DNA from: WHSW01 sp963828755
GTDB taxonomy: Bacteria; Actinomycetota; Thermoleophilia; Solirubrobacterales; 70-9
Reading direction: 5' to 3'
DNA length: 64,000 bases
NCBI GenBank assembly: GCA_963828755.1
Contig: CAWHFY010000010.1
Location: 1 to 64,000, forward strand
Shown: positions 7,317-15,834 of the stretch, piece by piece
Layout: each line of letters starts with the position of its first letter
How positions within the stretch are numbered: position 1 is the first letter of the stretch
Translations under genes and position numbers: made by a program
The notes under the pieces: generated by a model
What the model saw: only the letters and a program-made list of their open reading frames with translations
Database searches by the model: none
Told to the model about the DNA's origin: nothing

Positions 7317-8674
7317 TCCGCGAGGGGGAGGCCTCCTCGCGTGAGCTCGTCGGGCTCTATCTCGACCGGATCGAACGCCTCAACCCGCGCCTCAACGTCT
7401 TCGCCGAGGTGCTCGCCGACCGGGCGCTCGCCGAGGCGGACGCCGCCGACGCTCGCCGCGCCGCCGGTGACGCCCCGCCGCTGAACGGGGTGGCGGTCGC
7501 GATCAAGGACAACGTCGACGTCGAGGGGGCCGCGACCAGGTTCGGCTCGCGCGGCTACGACGACTCGCCCGCCACGGTCGACGGCGAGATCGTCAAGCGC
7601 CTGCGCGCGGCGGGCGCCGTGATCCTGGCGAAGACCACCCTCTCGGAGCTCGCGATCCTGCCGTTCACCGAGACCGAGGGCTGGGGGAAGTCGCGCAACC
7701 CGTGGGATCCGCAGCGCTCGGTGGGCGGCTCCAGCGGCGGCAGCGCGGGGGCGGTCGCCGCCGGGCTCGCCGGCGCCGCCTCGGCCACCGACGGCGGCGG
7801 CTCGATCCGGATCCCCGCTGCCTTCTGCGGGCTGGTTGGGCTGAAGCCGCAGCGCGGCCGGGTGCCGATCGAGCCGCACGACCACTGGAACCAGCTCTCG
7901 GCGGCGGGATGCGTGACCAGGACGGTCGCCGACACCGCGCTCTGGCTCGACGCCGTGACGGCCGGCGGCGGCGACCCCGGTGGGCCGCCGGCGCCCGAGC
8001 GCTCGTTCGCCGACGCCGCGGCGTCGGCGCCCGGACGGCTGCGGATCGCGATCTCCGAGCGACCCGCGCGGGCGATCCTGCCGCCGCAGGTCAGCGACGA
8101 GGCCCGAGCCGGCCTCGCCGAGACCGAGGAGCTCCTGCGCTCGCTCGGCCACGAGGTCCACCGCCACGAGCCCTCGTTCGGGCTCGCGGGCAACAACTTC
8201 GTCGCCCGCTACCTCGGCGGCATCCACGACGAAATCGGCGAGGTCCCGCACCCCGAGCGGCTCGAGGCGCGCACGCGCGGCTTCGGCCGGCTCGGCCGTG
8301 CCTACGCGGGGGCGCTCGCGGGCCGGGCGACCCGCGCCGCGGCCGCCGACGCGGCGAAGATCAACCGCAGCTGGGACGGCTTCGACGTGTTGGTGACGCC
8401 GACCGTCGGCGAGCCGGCGGTCGAGGTCGGTCGCTGGGAGGGCAAGGGCGCGATGCGGACCGTGCTCGGAATCAGCCGGGTCTTCTGCTTCACCCCGATC
8501 TGGAACCACACCGGCCAGCCGGCGGCGGCGATCCCGGCCGGCTTCACGCCGTCCGGGCTGCCGCGCTCGGTCACCCTGGTCGGCCGCCCCGCCGACGAGC
8601 CGACCCTGCTCTCGCTCGCCGCCCAGGTCGAGGCCGAGCGCCGCTGGGCCGACCGCCGCCCACCGCTCGCCTAG
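7265..8674 (+). CDS. amidase (amidase-signature family)
   Basis: 469-aa amidase-signature enzyme that hydrolyses a carboxamide to acid plus ammonia or amine. The Ser-cisSer-Lys triad is visible with canonical spacing: Lys81 in AVAIKDNVDVEG, Ser156 in GGSSGGS and nucleophile Ser180 in DGGGSIRIP. No gatB or gatC lies nearby, so this is probably a stand-alone amidase, not the GatCAB subunit. The start is GTG 7265, with TAGGAT 6 nt upstream, the leaderless arrangement seen often in this window. It overlaps the end of the HAD gene. Confidence 0.88.
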   Translation: MDGEELAYAGAARQAQLIREGEASSRELVGLYLDRIERLNPRLNVFAEVLADRALAEADAADARRAAGDAPPLNGVAVAIKDNVDVEGAATRFGSRGYDDSPATVDGEIVKRLRAAGAVILAKTTLSELAILPFTETEGWGKSRNPWDPQRSVGGSSGGSAGAVAAGLAGAASATDGGGSIRIPAAFCGLVGLKPQRGRVPIEPHDHWNQLSAAGCVTRTVADTALWLDAVTAGGGDPGGPPAPERSFADAAASAPGRLRIAISERPARAILPPQVSDEARAGLAETEELLRSLGHEVHRHEPSFGLAGNNFVARYLGGIHDEIGEVPHPERLEARTRGFGRLGRAYAGALAGRATRAAAADAAKINRSWDGFDVLVTPTVGEPAVEVGRWEGKGAMRTVLGISRVFCFTPIWNHTGQPAAAIPAGFTPSGLPRSVTLVGRPADEPTLLSLAAQVEAERRWADRRPPLA

Positions 8675-8835
8675 GAGCTCCGTCGCGGCTGCCAGGTGTT
8701 CGCGCAGCGGCCGCTACCCGACCCGCTCGGGTGCGTTCAAAGCGGCCCCGGTGACCGACTCGCTGGCGTCGGCGATCCGGACGCGCCCGCGCGCTCGCCG
8801 CCGGCAAAGCCTGCCGAGCGTTACGTTGGCGTCGC

Positions 8836-9024
8836 CTATCGACGCGGATGTAACGCTCGACCGGATGCGCCAGAAGATGTTCCGCCGGCCGCGAACGTGA
8901 GCAGCACCGGCGCCGGGTCCGACAGGTCGTCGTTGAGCACCGCCGCGAGCACCGTCGCCCCGACCCAGAGCGCGATCCCGCACAGCGAGAACGTGGTCCA
9001 TCGCCGACTGCCCGAGCGCGACAC
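8836..9024 (-). CDS. possible small membrane protein or gene fragment
   Basis: The 390-bp stretch 8675-9064 has no convincing gene on the plus strand. On the minus strand a 62-codon ORF from GTG 9024 encodes a plausible transmembrane helix (FSLCGIALWVGATVLAAVL), then NDDLSDPAPVLLTFAAGG, and ends abruptly. The hydrophobic pattern looks like real protein, but no Shine-Dalgarno sequence is visible and the C-terminus is low-complexity. It could be a truncated remnant of a larger membrane protein. No family recognised. Confidence 0.3.
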   Translation of the reverse strand: MSRSGSRRWTTFSLCGIALWVGATVLAAVLNDDLSDPAPVLLTFAAGGTSSGASGRALHPRR

Positions 9025-9064
9025 GGCGCGAATCCAACGCCGCCGCTGCCTAGACTCTGAGGCG

Positions 9065-10723
9065 ATGGCGATCGAGCCCGAGGCGCGGCGGCGCGCCCAC
9101 CAGTGGAGAGAGGACCTCTACGACGGCACCCCTGAGCGCGAGGCGCTGTTCGAGACCATCTCCGGGCACCCGATCGAGCCGCTCTACACCGACGAGGATC
9201 TCGACGGCTTCGACCCGGCCGAGAAGCTCGGCCACCCCGGCGAGCACCCGTTCACCCGCGGCGTCTACCCGTCGATGTACCGCGGGCGGCTCTGGACGAT
9301 GCGCCAGTTCGCCGGCTTCGGCACCGTCGAGGAGACCAACGAGCGCTTCCGCTACCTGCTCGAGGCGGGCCAGCACGGCCTCTCGACAGCGTTCGACATG
9401 CCGACCCTGATGGGGCTCGACTCCGACCACGACCGCTCGCTCGGCGAGGTCGGCGTGGAGGGCGTCGCGGTCGACACGGTCGACGACATGGAGACCCTGT
9501 TCGCCGGCATCCCGCTCGACCAGGTGACGGTCTCGATGACGATCAACGCGCCGGCCGCGATCCTGCTGGCCTTCTACGTCGTCGCCGCCGAGGAGAACGG
9601 GATCGGCGCCGACCGGCTCGGCGGGACGATCCAGACCGACATCCTCAAGGAGTACATCGCCCAGAAGGAGTGGTGCTTCCCGATCGAGCCGGCGATGGGA
9701 CTGGTCACCGACATGGTCGAGTTCTGCTCCACCTCGATGCCCCGCTGGCACCCGATCTCGATCTCCGGCTACCACATCCGAGAGGCCGGCTCGACCGCCC
9801 AGCAGGAGCTCGCCTTCACGCTCAAGGACGGCTTCACCTACGTCGAGCGCGCGATCGAACGCGGCCTCGACGTCGACGCCTTCGCGCCGCGGCTCTCGTT
9901 CTTCTTCAACGCCCACCTCGACTTCTTCGAGGAGATCGCCAAGTACCGTGCCGCCCGCCGGATCTGGGCCCGCGAGATGCGCGACACCTACGGCGCCCGC
10001 GACCCGCGCTCGCAGATGATGCGCTTCCACACCCAGACCGCGGGCGTGTCGCTGACCGCGCAGCAGCCGCTGGTCAACATCGTTCGCACCACGATCGAGG
10101 CGCTCGCCGGCGTGCTCGGCGGCACCCAGTCGCTGCACACGAACTCCTACGACGAGGCGCTCGCGCTGCCGACCGCCGAGGCGGTCCGGGTCGCGCTACG
10201 CACCCAGCAGGTGATCGCGCACGAATCCGGGGTCACCAACACGGCCGACCCGCTCGGCGGCTCCTACTTCGTCGAGCGGCTCACCGACGAGATGGAGTCG
10301 GCTGCCTATGAGTACTTCGACCGCATCGACGAGCTCGGCGGGATGGTCGAGGCGATCAAGAACGGCTTCCCCCAGCGGGAGATCGCCGACGCCGCCTTCA
10401 CGTATCAGCGCGAGGTCGACTCGAAGCAGCGGATCGTGGTCGGGGTGAACGAGTTCCAGCTCGAGGGCGAGTCCGAGCTCGACATCCACCGTCCCGACCC
10501 GGCGGCCGAGCAGCGCCAGCGCTCGCGGCTCGACCGGACCAAGTCCGAGCGCGACCAGGGCCAGGTCGACACCGCACTGGCCGCGGTTGGTCGAGCCGCC
10601 GAAGCGGGGGAGAACCTGATGCCGAGGCTGATCGAGGCGGCCCGGGTGCGCGTCTCCGAAGGCGAGCTCGTCGCGGCGATGCAGGCGGTCTTCGGCACGT
10701 ACACCGAGCACCCCCAGTTCTGA
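9065..10723 (+). CDS. icmA: acyl-CoA mutase large subunit, isobutyryl-CoA mutase type
   Basis: 552-aa TIM-barrel substrate-binding subunit of a coenzyme-B12 mutase whose B12 domain is encoded separately at 11209. Two residues decide the substrate in this family. Where methylmalonyl-CoA mutase has Tyr (in WTIRQY) this protein has Phe82 (WTMRQF), and where it has Arg (QNDILKEFMVR) this protein has Gln200 (QTDILKEYIAQ). Phe/Gln is the isobutyryl-CoA mutase pair. The predicted reaction is isobutyryl-CoA to n-butyryl-CoA. The start is ATG 9065, with TAGACT 8 nt upstream and no Shine-Dalgarno (leaderless). Further upstream the frame is open but non-coding in character. Confidence 0.88.
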   Translation: MAIEPEARRRAHQWREDLYDGTPEREALFETISGHPIEPLYTDEDLDGFDPAEKLGHPGEHPFTRGVYPSMYRGRLWTMRQFAGFGTVEETNERFRYLLEAGQHGLSTAFDMPTLMGLDSDHDRSLGEVGVEGVAVDTVDDMETLFAGIPLDQVTVSMTINAPAAILLAFYVVAAEENGIGADRLGGTIQTDILKEYIAQKEWCFPIEPAMGLVTDMVEFCSTSMPRWHPISISGYHIREAGSTAQQELAFTLKDGFTYVERAIERGLDVDAFAPRLSFFFNAHLDFFEEIAKYRAARRIWAREMRDTYGARDPRSQMMRFHTQTAGVSLTAQQPLVNIVRTTIEALAGVLGGTQSLHTNSYDEALALPTAEAVRVALRTQQVIAHESGVTNTADPLGGSYFVERLTDEMESAAYEYFDRIDELGGMVEAIKNGFPQREIADAAFTYQREVDSKQRIVVGVNEFQLEGESELDIHRPDPAAEQRQRSRLDRTKSERDQGQVDTALAAVGRAAEAGENLMPRLIEAARVRVSEGELVAAMQAVFGTYTEHPQF

Positions 10724-10760
10724 GCCGTTTTCGGCTCGCGGCGCCGGGTATCCAATACGC

Positions 10761-11072
10761 ATGGCGCTGAAGGTCGTACGCAACGAGGTCGACGGCTGGG
10801 ACGTGATTCGCGAGGACGAGGGCGTCGCGCTGTCGAACCATCCCGACCGCGCCTCGGCCGAGACGGCGGCGCGAATTCGCGCCGACGAGGACCGGGTCAG
10901 CCAGGAGGGCGGCGAGCCGGTCGTGGTCGAGCCCGGCGAGGTGCACGCGATCGACGACGCGCGCCAGGGCATGAAGCCCGCCTTCCTCTGGCTCGGCGGG
11001 CTCGCGGTCCTGATCACGATCCTCGTGATCGTGCTCTCGCTGACCGGTTCGCTGACCGGATTCGGCAGCTAA
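10761..11072 (+). CDS. DUF2188-like protein with C-terminal membrane helix
   Basis: 103 aa. The N-terminal ~50 residues (NEVDGWDVIREDEG, then a helix rich in Ala/Arg) resemble DUF2188, a small domain of unknown function. Residues ~72-95 form one strong transmembrane helix (FLWLGGLAVLITILVIVLSL). It sits between the two mutase subunit genes, 37 bp after the first and 136 bp before the second. Whether it has anything to do with the mutase is unknown. The 136-bp gap after it shows only the TACGCT box of the next gene. Confidence 0.7.
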   Translation: MALKVVRNEVDGWDVIREDEGVALSNHPDRASAETAARIRADEDRVSQEGGEPVVVEPGEVHAIDDARQGMKPAFLWLGGLAVLITILVIVLSLTGSLTGFGS

Positions 11073-11208
11073 GCGCTGCCGCCAGCGCTCGGATGCGCGG
11101 TGCTTCCCGAGATGCGCGGGACCGGGGCGACCGTCGTCATCTTGAAGCTGCTCGGGCGGATCGCGACGGCGCTCGGGCGCGCCTGAAGGTCGGTACGCTT
11201 CCCGGCCC

Positions 11209-11616
11209 GTGAGCGAGCCGCGCAAGATCCGAGTCGTCGTCGCCAAGCCTGGTCTCGACGGCCACGACCGAGGGGCGAAGATCATCGCCCGCGCGCTTCG
11301 CGACGCCGGAATGGAGGTGATCTACACCGGGCTGCACCAGACCCCGGAGCAGATCGCCGCGACCGTGATCCAGGAGGACGCCGATGCGATCGGGCTCTCG
11401 ATCCTCTCGGGCGCCCACATGACCCTCGTCCCGCGGGTGATCAACCTGCTGCGCGAGCAGGACGCCGGCGACGTCGTGATCACGGTCGGGGGCACGATCC
11501 CGGCCGACGACGTCGAGGAGCTGAAGCAGCTCGGCGTCGCCGAGGTGTTCACCCCGGGCGCGCCCACGGACGCGATCGTCGAGTTCATCGAGGGCGCCGT
11601 CGGGCAGCGAGCCTGA
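11209..11616 (+). CDS. icmB: cobalamin-binding subunit of acyl-CoA mutase
   Basis: 135-aa B12-binding domain with the base-off/His-on motif DGHDRG (Asp17-x-His19-x-x-Gly22), where His19 is the lower cobalt ligand. The SILSGAH and TVGGTIP segments form the rest of the dimethylbenzimidazole pocket. The length matches free-standing small subunits such as IcmB. It pairs with the large subunit at 9065 to make the holoenzyme. The start is GTG 11209, with TACGCT 9 nt upstream. No G-protein chaperone (MeaB/MeaI) is present in the window. Confidence 0.9.
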   Translation: MSEPRKIRVVVAKPGLDGHDRGAKIIARALRDAGMEVIYTGLHQTPEQIAATVIQEDADAIGLSILSGAHMTLVPRVINLLREQDAGDVVITVGGTIPADDVEELKQLGVAEVFTPGAPTDAIVEFIEGAVGQRA

Positions 11617-11643
11617 GCGCGCCTGACGCTCCCCAGGCCAACC

Positions 11644-11672
11644 GATTGACTCGTCAGTCAATCCAGTAACAT
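11644..11672 (+). promoter_or_regulatory. TetR-type operator and promoter of the ETF operon
   Basis: GATTGACT and AGTCAATC (11644-11651, 11656-11663) are a perfect 8-bp dyad with a 4-bp centre, the style of operator bound by TetR-family regulators of fatty-acid and branched-chain catabolism. TTGACT inside the left arm can act as -35, with TAACAT (11667-11672) as -10 at a short 15-bp spacing. A bound repressor would cover the promoter. No TetR gene is in the window. Confidence 0.5.
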
Positions 11673-11705
11673 GCCCGCCGCTCATTCCCCAAGGAGGACC
11701 CTGAC

Positions 11706-12500
11706 TTGAAGATTTGCTGTCTCGTCAAGGAGGTCCCGGACGCCGCTGTGCAAAAGCGGATCGATCCGGCCACCAAGCGGCTCGACCGCTCGGGCGAGAA
11801 GAACCTCAACCCGTTCGATACCCACGGCATCGAGGCCGCGATGCAGATTCGCGAAGGCGACAACGGTGCCGACGTCGACGAGATCGTCGCCGTCACGATG
11901 GGCCCCGAGTCCTCGGCGCGCGCCCTGCACAAGGCCGTCGCGCTCGGCGCCGACCGCTCGGTCCAGCTGACCGACTCGGCGCTCGAGGGTTCCGACGTCT
12001 GCGCCACCGGCTACGCGCTTGCCAAGGTGCTCGAGAGCGAGTCGCCCGACCTCGTCCTGCTCGGCCAGCAGTCCGACGACGGCGAGTGCTACACGATCGG
12101 CGCCGTGGTCGCGGACCACCTCAAGATGCCGTCGCTCACCCAGGTGATCAAGATCGAGATCGAGGACGGCAAGCTCGTCTGCGAGCGCCAGGCCGAGTAC
12201 GGCTACGACACGGTCGAGATCGACCTGCCGGCAGTGATCTCGGTCGGTGACGCGATCAACGAGCCCCGCTATCCGTCGCTGAAGGCGATCATGGGCGCGA
12301 AGAAGAAGCCGCTCGACACGAAGGCCACCGGGGACGTCGGCATCGACGCCGCCGAGGTGGGCGAGGCCGGTTCGAAGACCCAGGTGCTCGAGATCAACCC
12401 GCCCCCCGCCAAGGAGGCCGGCGAGGTGATCGAGGACGAGGACACCAACGAGACGGTCGAGAAGATCGTCGCCTGGCTTGACGAAAGGAAGCTGATCTAG
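11706..12500 (+). CDS. etfB: electron transfer flavoprotein beta subunit
   Basis: 264-aa ETF beta subunit, which takes electrons from acyl-CoA dehydrogenases and binds AMP structurally. It opens MKICCLVKEVPD, and the conserved VTMGPESSARALHKAVALGAD and LLGQQSDDGECYTIG segments are present. The TTG start is supported by a strong AAGGAGG 8 nt upstream. Its stop abuts the ETF alpha ATG, so the two are translated together and form the heterodimer. The dyad at 11644 probably controls the operon. Confidence 0.95.
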   Translation: MKICCLVKEVPDAAVQKRIDPATKRLDRSGEKNLNPFDTHGIEAAMQIREGDNGADVDEIVAVTMGPESSARALHKAVALGADRSVQLTDSALEGSDVCATGYALAKVLESESPDLVLLGQQSDDGECYTIGAVVADHLKMPSLTQVIKIEIEDGKLVCERQAEYGYDTVEIDLPAVISVGDAINEPRYPSLKAIMGAKKKPLDTKATGDVGIDAAEVGEAGSKTQVLEINPPPAKEAGEVIEDEDTNETVEKIVAWLDERKLI

Positions 12501-13478
12501 ATGGCTGGGATTCTGGTTTACGCCCTCCACGACGACGAGGGCAACTTCAACAAGAACTCGCTCGGGGCGATCTCGGAGGCCGCGAAGCTCGCCGGCGAGC
12601 TCGGCACCGAGGCCGCCGCGGTGATCGTCGGCGAGATCGCCGACGACGCTGCCGCCGGGCTCGGCGCCTATGGGGCAAAGCGCGTCTTCCGCGCCAAGTC
12701 GGCGCCGGAGGGCCTCGCGCAGCCGATCGTCGACGTGATGGCGAAGGTGATCACCGACGAGGGCTTCTCGTACGCGCTGTTCGGCGGCGGTCTGCTCGGG
12801 TTCGAGATCGGCGCGGGGCTCACCGCCCGGCTCAACGCCGGTGTGACGATGGAGGTCACCGCGGTCAAGGTCGCCGACGGCAAGCTCGTTTCCGAGCGCC
12901 CGGTCCTGCAGGACTCGGCGATCGTCGACGTCGGCTACGTCAGCGAGCCCGGGATCATCATCGGGCGCCTGAACGCGTTCTCGGAGAACGACGGCTCCGG
13001 CAGCCCGGCCGAGGTGGTCGACGTCGAGGTTGAGCTCTCCGAGTGGTCCACGAAGGCGCGCATGCGCCAGCGCGGCGAGCAGCGCGGTGCCGACGTCAAC
13101 ATCGAGGACGCCGACATCCTGGTCGGCGGCGGTCGCGGGCTCGGCGAGAAGGACAACTTCAAGCTCGCCGAGGACCTCGCGGACGCGCTCGGCGGCGCGG
13201 TCGCCGCGACCCGCGCGGTGGTCGACGCCGGCTGGTACCCGTACGCGGCGCAGATCGGCCAGACCGGCAAGACGGTGGCGCCGAAGCTGTACCTCGCGGC
13301 CGGGATCTCGGGCGCGATCCAGCACAAGGTCGGGATGCAGAACTCGGAGGCGATCCTCGCGATCAACAAGGACCCGAACGCTCCGATCTTCGAGTTCGCC
13401 GACCTCGGCGTGGTCGGCGACCTCCACAAGATCATGCCGAAGCTGACCGAGGCCGTGAAGGCCAAGAAGGGCGGCTGA
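12501..13478 (+). CDS. etfA: electron transfer flavoprotein alpha subunit
   Basis: 325-aa ETF alpha subunit. The C-terminal FAD-binding half shows the family signature region LYLAAGISGAIQHKVGMQNS and the following INKDPNAPIFEFADLGVVGD. The upstream GGGRGLGEKDNF is also typical. It binds the redox-active FAD that shuttles between acyl-CoA dehydrogenases and ETF-QO. The gene starts directly after the etfB stop codon, with an AAGGAAG sequence inside the etfB 3' end, and is followed 7 bp later by the ETF-QO gene. Confidence 0.95.
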   Translation: MAGILVYALHDDEGNFNKNSLGAISEAAKLAGELGTEAAAVIVGEIADDAAAGLGAYGAKRVFRAKSAPEGLAQPIVDVMAKVITDEGFSYALFGGGLLGFEIGAGLTARLNAGVTMEVTAVKVADGKLVSERPVLQDSAIVDVGYVSEPGIIIGRLNAFSENDGSGSPAEVVDVEVELSEWSTKARMRQRGEQRGADVNIEDADILVGGGRGLGEKDNFKLAEDLADALGGAVAATRAVVDAGWYPYAAQIGQTGKTVAPKLYLAAGISGAIQHKVGMQNSEAILAINKDPNAPIFEFADLGVVGDLHKIMPKLTEAVKAKKGG

Positions 13479-13485
13479 AGCACCG

Positions 13486-15198
13486 ATGACCCCTCCGGCG
13501 TCGGCGGTGGTGCCCAACGACTCCCCACCGCCATTCGATGACCGTGCCCTGATCGCGGAGCCGACCGATCCCGAGGACGAGCGGATCGAGGTCGGCGTCG
13601 CGATCGTCGGCGGCGGGCCCGCGGGGCTCGCCTGCGCGAACAAGCTGCTCGACCTGCTTGCCGACGAGCCGGAGCTGACGGAGAAGCTCGGCGAGGTGCC
13701 GGTGGCGGTGATCGAGAAGGGCAAGGTGTGCGGCGCCCACACGCTCAGCGGGGCGAACATGGTCCCGTCGGCGATGAAGGAGCTGTTTCCGGATCTCGAT
13801 CCGGCGGACTGGCCCTTCGCCTACCAGGAGGTGACCAAGGACGCGGTCTACCTGCTGACCAAGAGGGCGGCGCTCCCGCTGAAACCGATGCCGCCGAATT
13901 TTCGCAACCATGGCAACTATGTGATCTCGGTCTCGAAGCTGTCCCGTTTCCTCGCCGAGCAGGCGGAGGAGAAGGGCGCCTACATCCTCACCGAGACGGT
14001 CGCCGACAAGCTCCTGGTCGAGGACCGCATCGTCCGCGGGATCCGCTCCGGCGACCGCGGCCGGGGCAAGGACGGCGAGCCGCTGGGCAACTTCGAGCCC
14101 GGCTCGGACGTGGTCGCGAAGACCACGGTGCTCGCCGAGGGCACCCTCGGCCACCTGACGCAGGGAGCGATCGAGTACTTCGACCTCGAGGGCGCGCTGC
14201 CGGTGCGCTGGGAGCTCGGCGTCAAGGAGGTCTGGAAGGTCACGAAGCCGCTCGACCGGGTCATCCACACGATGGGCTGGCCGCTGCGCAAGCGGGCGAA
14301 GTGGAACGAGTTCGGCGGCAGCTTCATCTACCCGATGGGCGAGGACAAGCTCTGCATCGGGATGGTGATCGGCCTCGACTACACCGACTCGAGCCTCTCC
14401 TGTCACGACCTGCTGCAGGAGTTCAAGACGCACCCCTTCGTGAAGGAGATGCTCGAGGGCGGCGAGCGCGTGGCGTGGGGAGCCAAGACGATTCCGTCGG
14501 GCGGCTACTACTCGATGCCCCGCAGCCTCACCGTGCCCGGGATGGCGATCGCCGGCGACGCCGCGAACATGGTCAACGTGCCGACGCTGAAGGGCGTCCA
14601 CTACGCCATGCACGCCGGCATCTACGCCGCCGAGGCGATCTTCGAGGCGCTCAAGAACGACAGCGTCAACCTCGATTCCTACGAGGAGAAGGTGCGCAAG
14701 TCGAAGATCGACTCGGACCTGTTCGACTCGCGCAACATGCGGGCGCCGTTCTCGAAGGGGTTCTTCCTCGGAGGTGCGATCGCGAGCGCGATGACGATCA
14801 CCAAGGGCCTGTTCCCGGGCGGCAAGTGGAAGTACGAGGCCGACACGGAGATCGCCATGTCGGACGGCGGGGCGTCGAAGCACTACCCGAAGCCCGACAA
14901 CGAGCTCACATTCAACAAGCTCGACTCGGTGTTCCTCTCAGGCAACGCGACCCGCGACGACGCTCCCAATCACGTCAAGATCCAAACCCACGTCCCGCGC
15001 GAGCTGGCGAAGACCTGGGTCAACCTGTGTCCGGCACAGGTCTACGAGATCCCCGACGACCAGCTGGAGAGCGGCGCCGCGGAGGTCGACGTCCATGTGA
15101 CCGCCTCCAACTGCGTCCAGTGCGGCGCGATCAACGCCAAGGGCGGGCGCCTGACGATGCCCGAGGGCGGCGACGGGCCGCTCTACCAAGAGGTCTGA
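13486..15198 (+). CDS. electron transfer flavoprotein-quinone oxidoreductase
   Basis: 570-aa membrane-associated flavoprotein that passes electrons from ETF to the quinone pool. The N-terminal dinucleotide fold VAIVGGGPAGLACANKL binds FAD, and GDAANMVNVPTLKGVHYAM is the second FAD contact. The C-terminal ferredoxin-like tail has Cys515, Cys543 and Cys546. The expected fourth cluster ligand of CxxCxxC is Ile549 (NCVQCGAIN). The 4Fe-4S cluster may therefore be altered or use another ligand. It lies 7 bp after etfA and its stop overlaps the GNAT frame. Confidence 0.9.
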   Translation: MTPPASAVVPNDSPPPFDDRALIAEPTDPEDERIEVGVAIVGGGPAGLACANKLLDLLADEPELTEKLGEVPVAVIEKGKVCGAHTLSGANMVPSAMKELFPDLDPADWPFAYQEVTKDAVYLLTKRAALPLKPMPPNFRNHGNYVISVSKLSRFLAEQAEEKGAYILTETVADKLLVEDRIVRGIRSGDRGRGKDGEPLGNFEPGSDVVAKTTVLAEGTLGHLTQGAIEYFDLEGALPVRWELGVKEVWKVTKPLDRVIHTMGWPLRKRAKWNEFGGSFIYPMGEDKLCIGMVIGLDYTDSSLSCHDLLQEFKTHPFVKEMLEGGERVAWGAKTIPSGGYYSMPRSLTVPGMAIAGDAANMVNVPTLKGVHYAMHAGIYAAEAIFEALKNDSVNLDSYEEKVRKSKIDSDLFDSRNMRAPFSKGFFLGGAIASAMTITKGLFPGGKWKYEADTEIAMSDGGASKHYPKPDNELTFNKLDSVFLSGNATRDDAPNHVKIQTHVPRELAKTWVNLCPAQVYEIPDDQLESGAAEVDVHVTASNCVQCGAINAKGGRLTMPEGGDGPLYQEV

Positions 15199-15818
15199 CC
15201 GCGACCGCGACCACCGTCAGGCTGCGCGACGACCACGAGGTCGTCGTGCGCTCGATCGAGCCCGCCGACAAGGGGGCGCTGCGCTCGGCCTTCGACCGGC
15301 TCAGCGAGCAGTCGCGCTACCAGCGCTTCATGACCTCGATCTCCGAGCTCTCGGACTCGCAGGTCGCCTACCTGACCGAGGTCGACCATCACGACCATGA
15401 GGCGCTGATCGCCTTCGACGGCGACGGAGAGGCGGTTGGGGTCGCCCGGTTCGTGCGCATCGACGGCGGGACCACGGCGGAGGCGGCGGTGACCGTCGTC
15501 GACGAGTGGCAGGGCCGCGGCCTCGGCACGGCGATCTGTCAGCTGCTCGCCGAGCGCGCCCGCGCGGAGGGGATCGAGAAGTTCACGGCTTTGCTTCTCG
15601 CCGGCAACGACCAGATGCACGACGTGCTCGCGTCGCTCGGCCCGGCCAAGGTGCTGTCGCGCGACGCCGGGACGGTCGAGGTCGAGGTCGAGATCCCCGA
15701 GGCTGGGATCGGCGATCACATGGCGGGCGTGTTGCGGGTGCTCGCCGGCGGCACGGTCGAGCTCGCCACCCCTCCGTGGGGACTGCGCGCGGTGCCCGAG
15801 GCGCAGGCCGGCGACTAG
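15195..15818 (+). CDS. GNAT-family N-acetyltransferase
   Basis: About 207 aa with a clear GNAT fold. The opening TVRLRDDHEVVVRSIEPADK leads to LSEQSRYQRF and to the acetyl-CoA loop VDEWQGRGLGTAICQLL. The substrate is unknown. No ATG, GTG or TTG precedes the conserved N-terminus. The best fit is a CTG that overlaps the ETF-QO stop as CTGA, with AAGAGG just upstream. GTG 15247 would cut into the first strand. It is probably translationally coupled to ETF-QO. Confidence 0.7.
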   Translation: MTATATTVRLRDDHEVVVRSIEPADKGALRSAFDRLSEQSRYQRFMTSISELSDSQVAYLTEVDHHDHEALIAFDGDGEAVGVARFVRIDGGTTAEAAVTVVDEWQGRGLGTAICQLLAERARAEGIEKFTALLLAGNDQMHDVLASLGPAKVLSRDAGTVEVEVEIPEAGIGDHMAGVLRVLAGGTVELATPPWGLRAVPEAQAGD

Positions 15819-15834
15819 CGGTCCGGCCCGGCGC

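Noticed and set aside
8696..9064. N-terminal extension of the mutase to 675 aa
   Set aside because: The extra 123 codons match no mutase and are low-complexity. ATG 9065 has a TAGACT box at leaderless spacing and gives the family's usual length.
9065..10723. Annotation as methylmalonyl-CoA mutase
   Set aside because: The Tyr and Arg that bind the methylmalonyl carboxylate are Phe82 and Gln200 here.
11682..13760. 692-codon minus-strand ORF across etfB/etfA
   Set aside because: Antisense shadow of high-G+C coding sequence. Its translation is HLGRDL-type noise, and both ETF subunits are intact on the plus strand.
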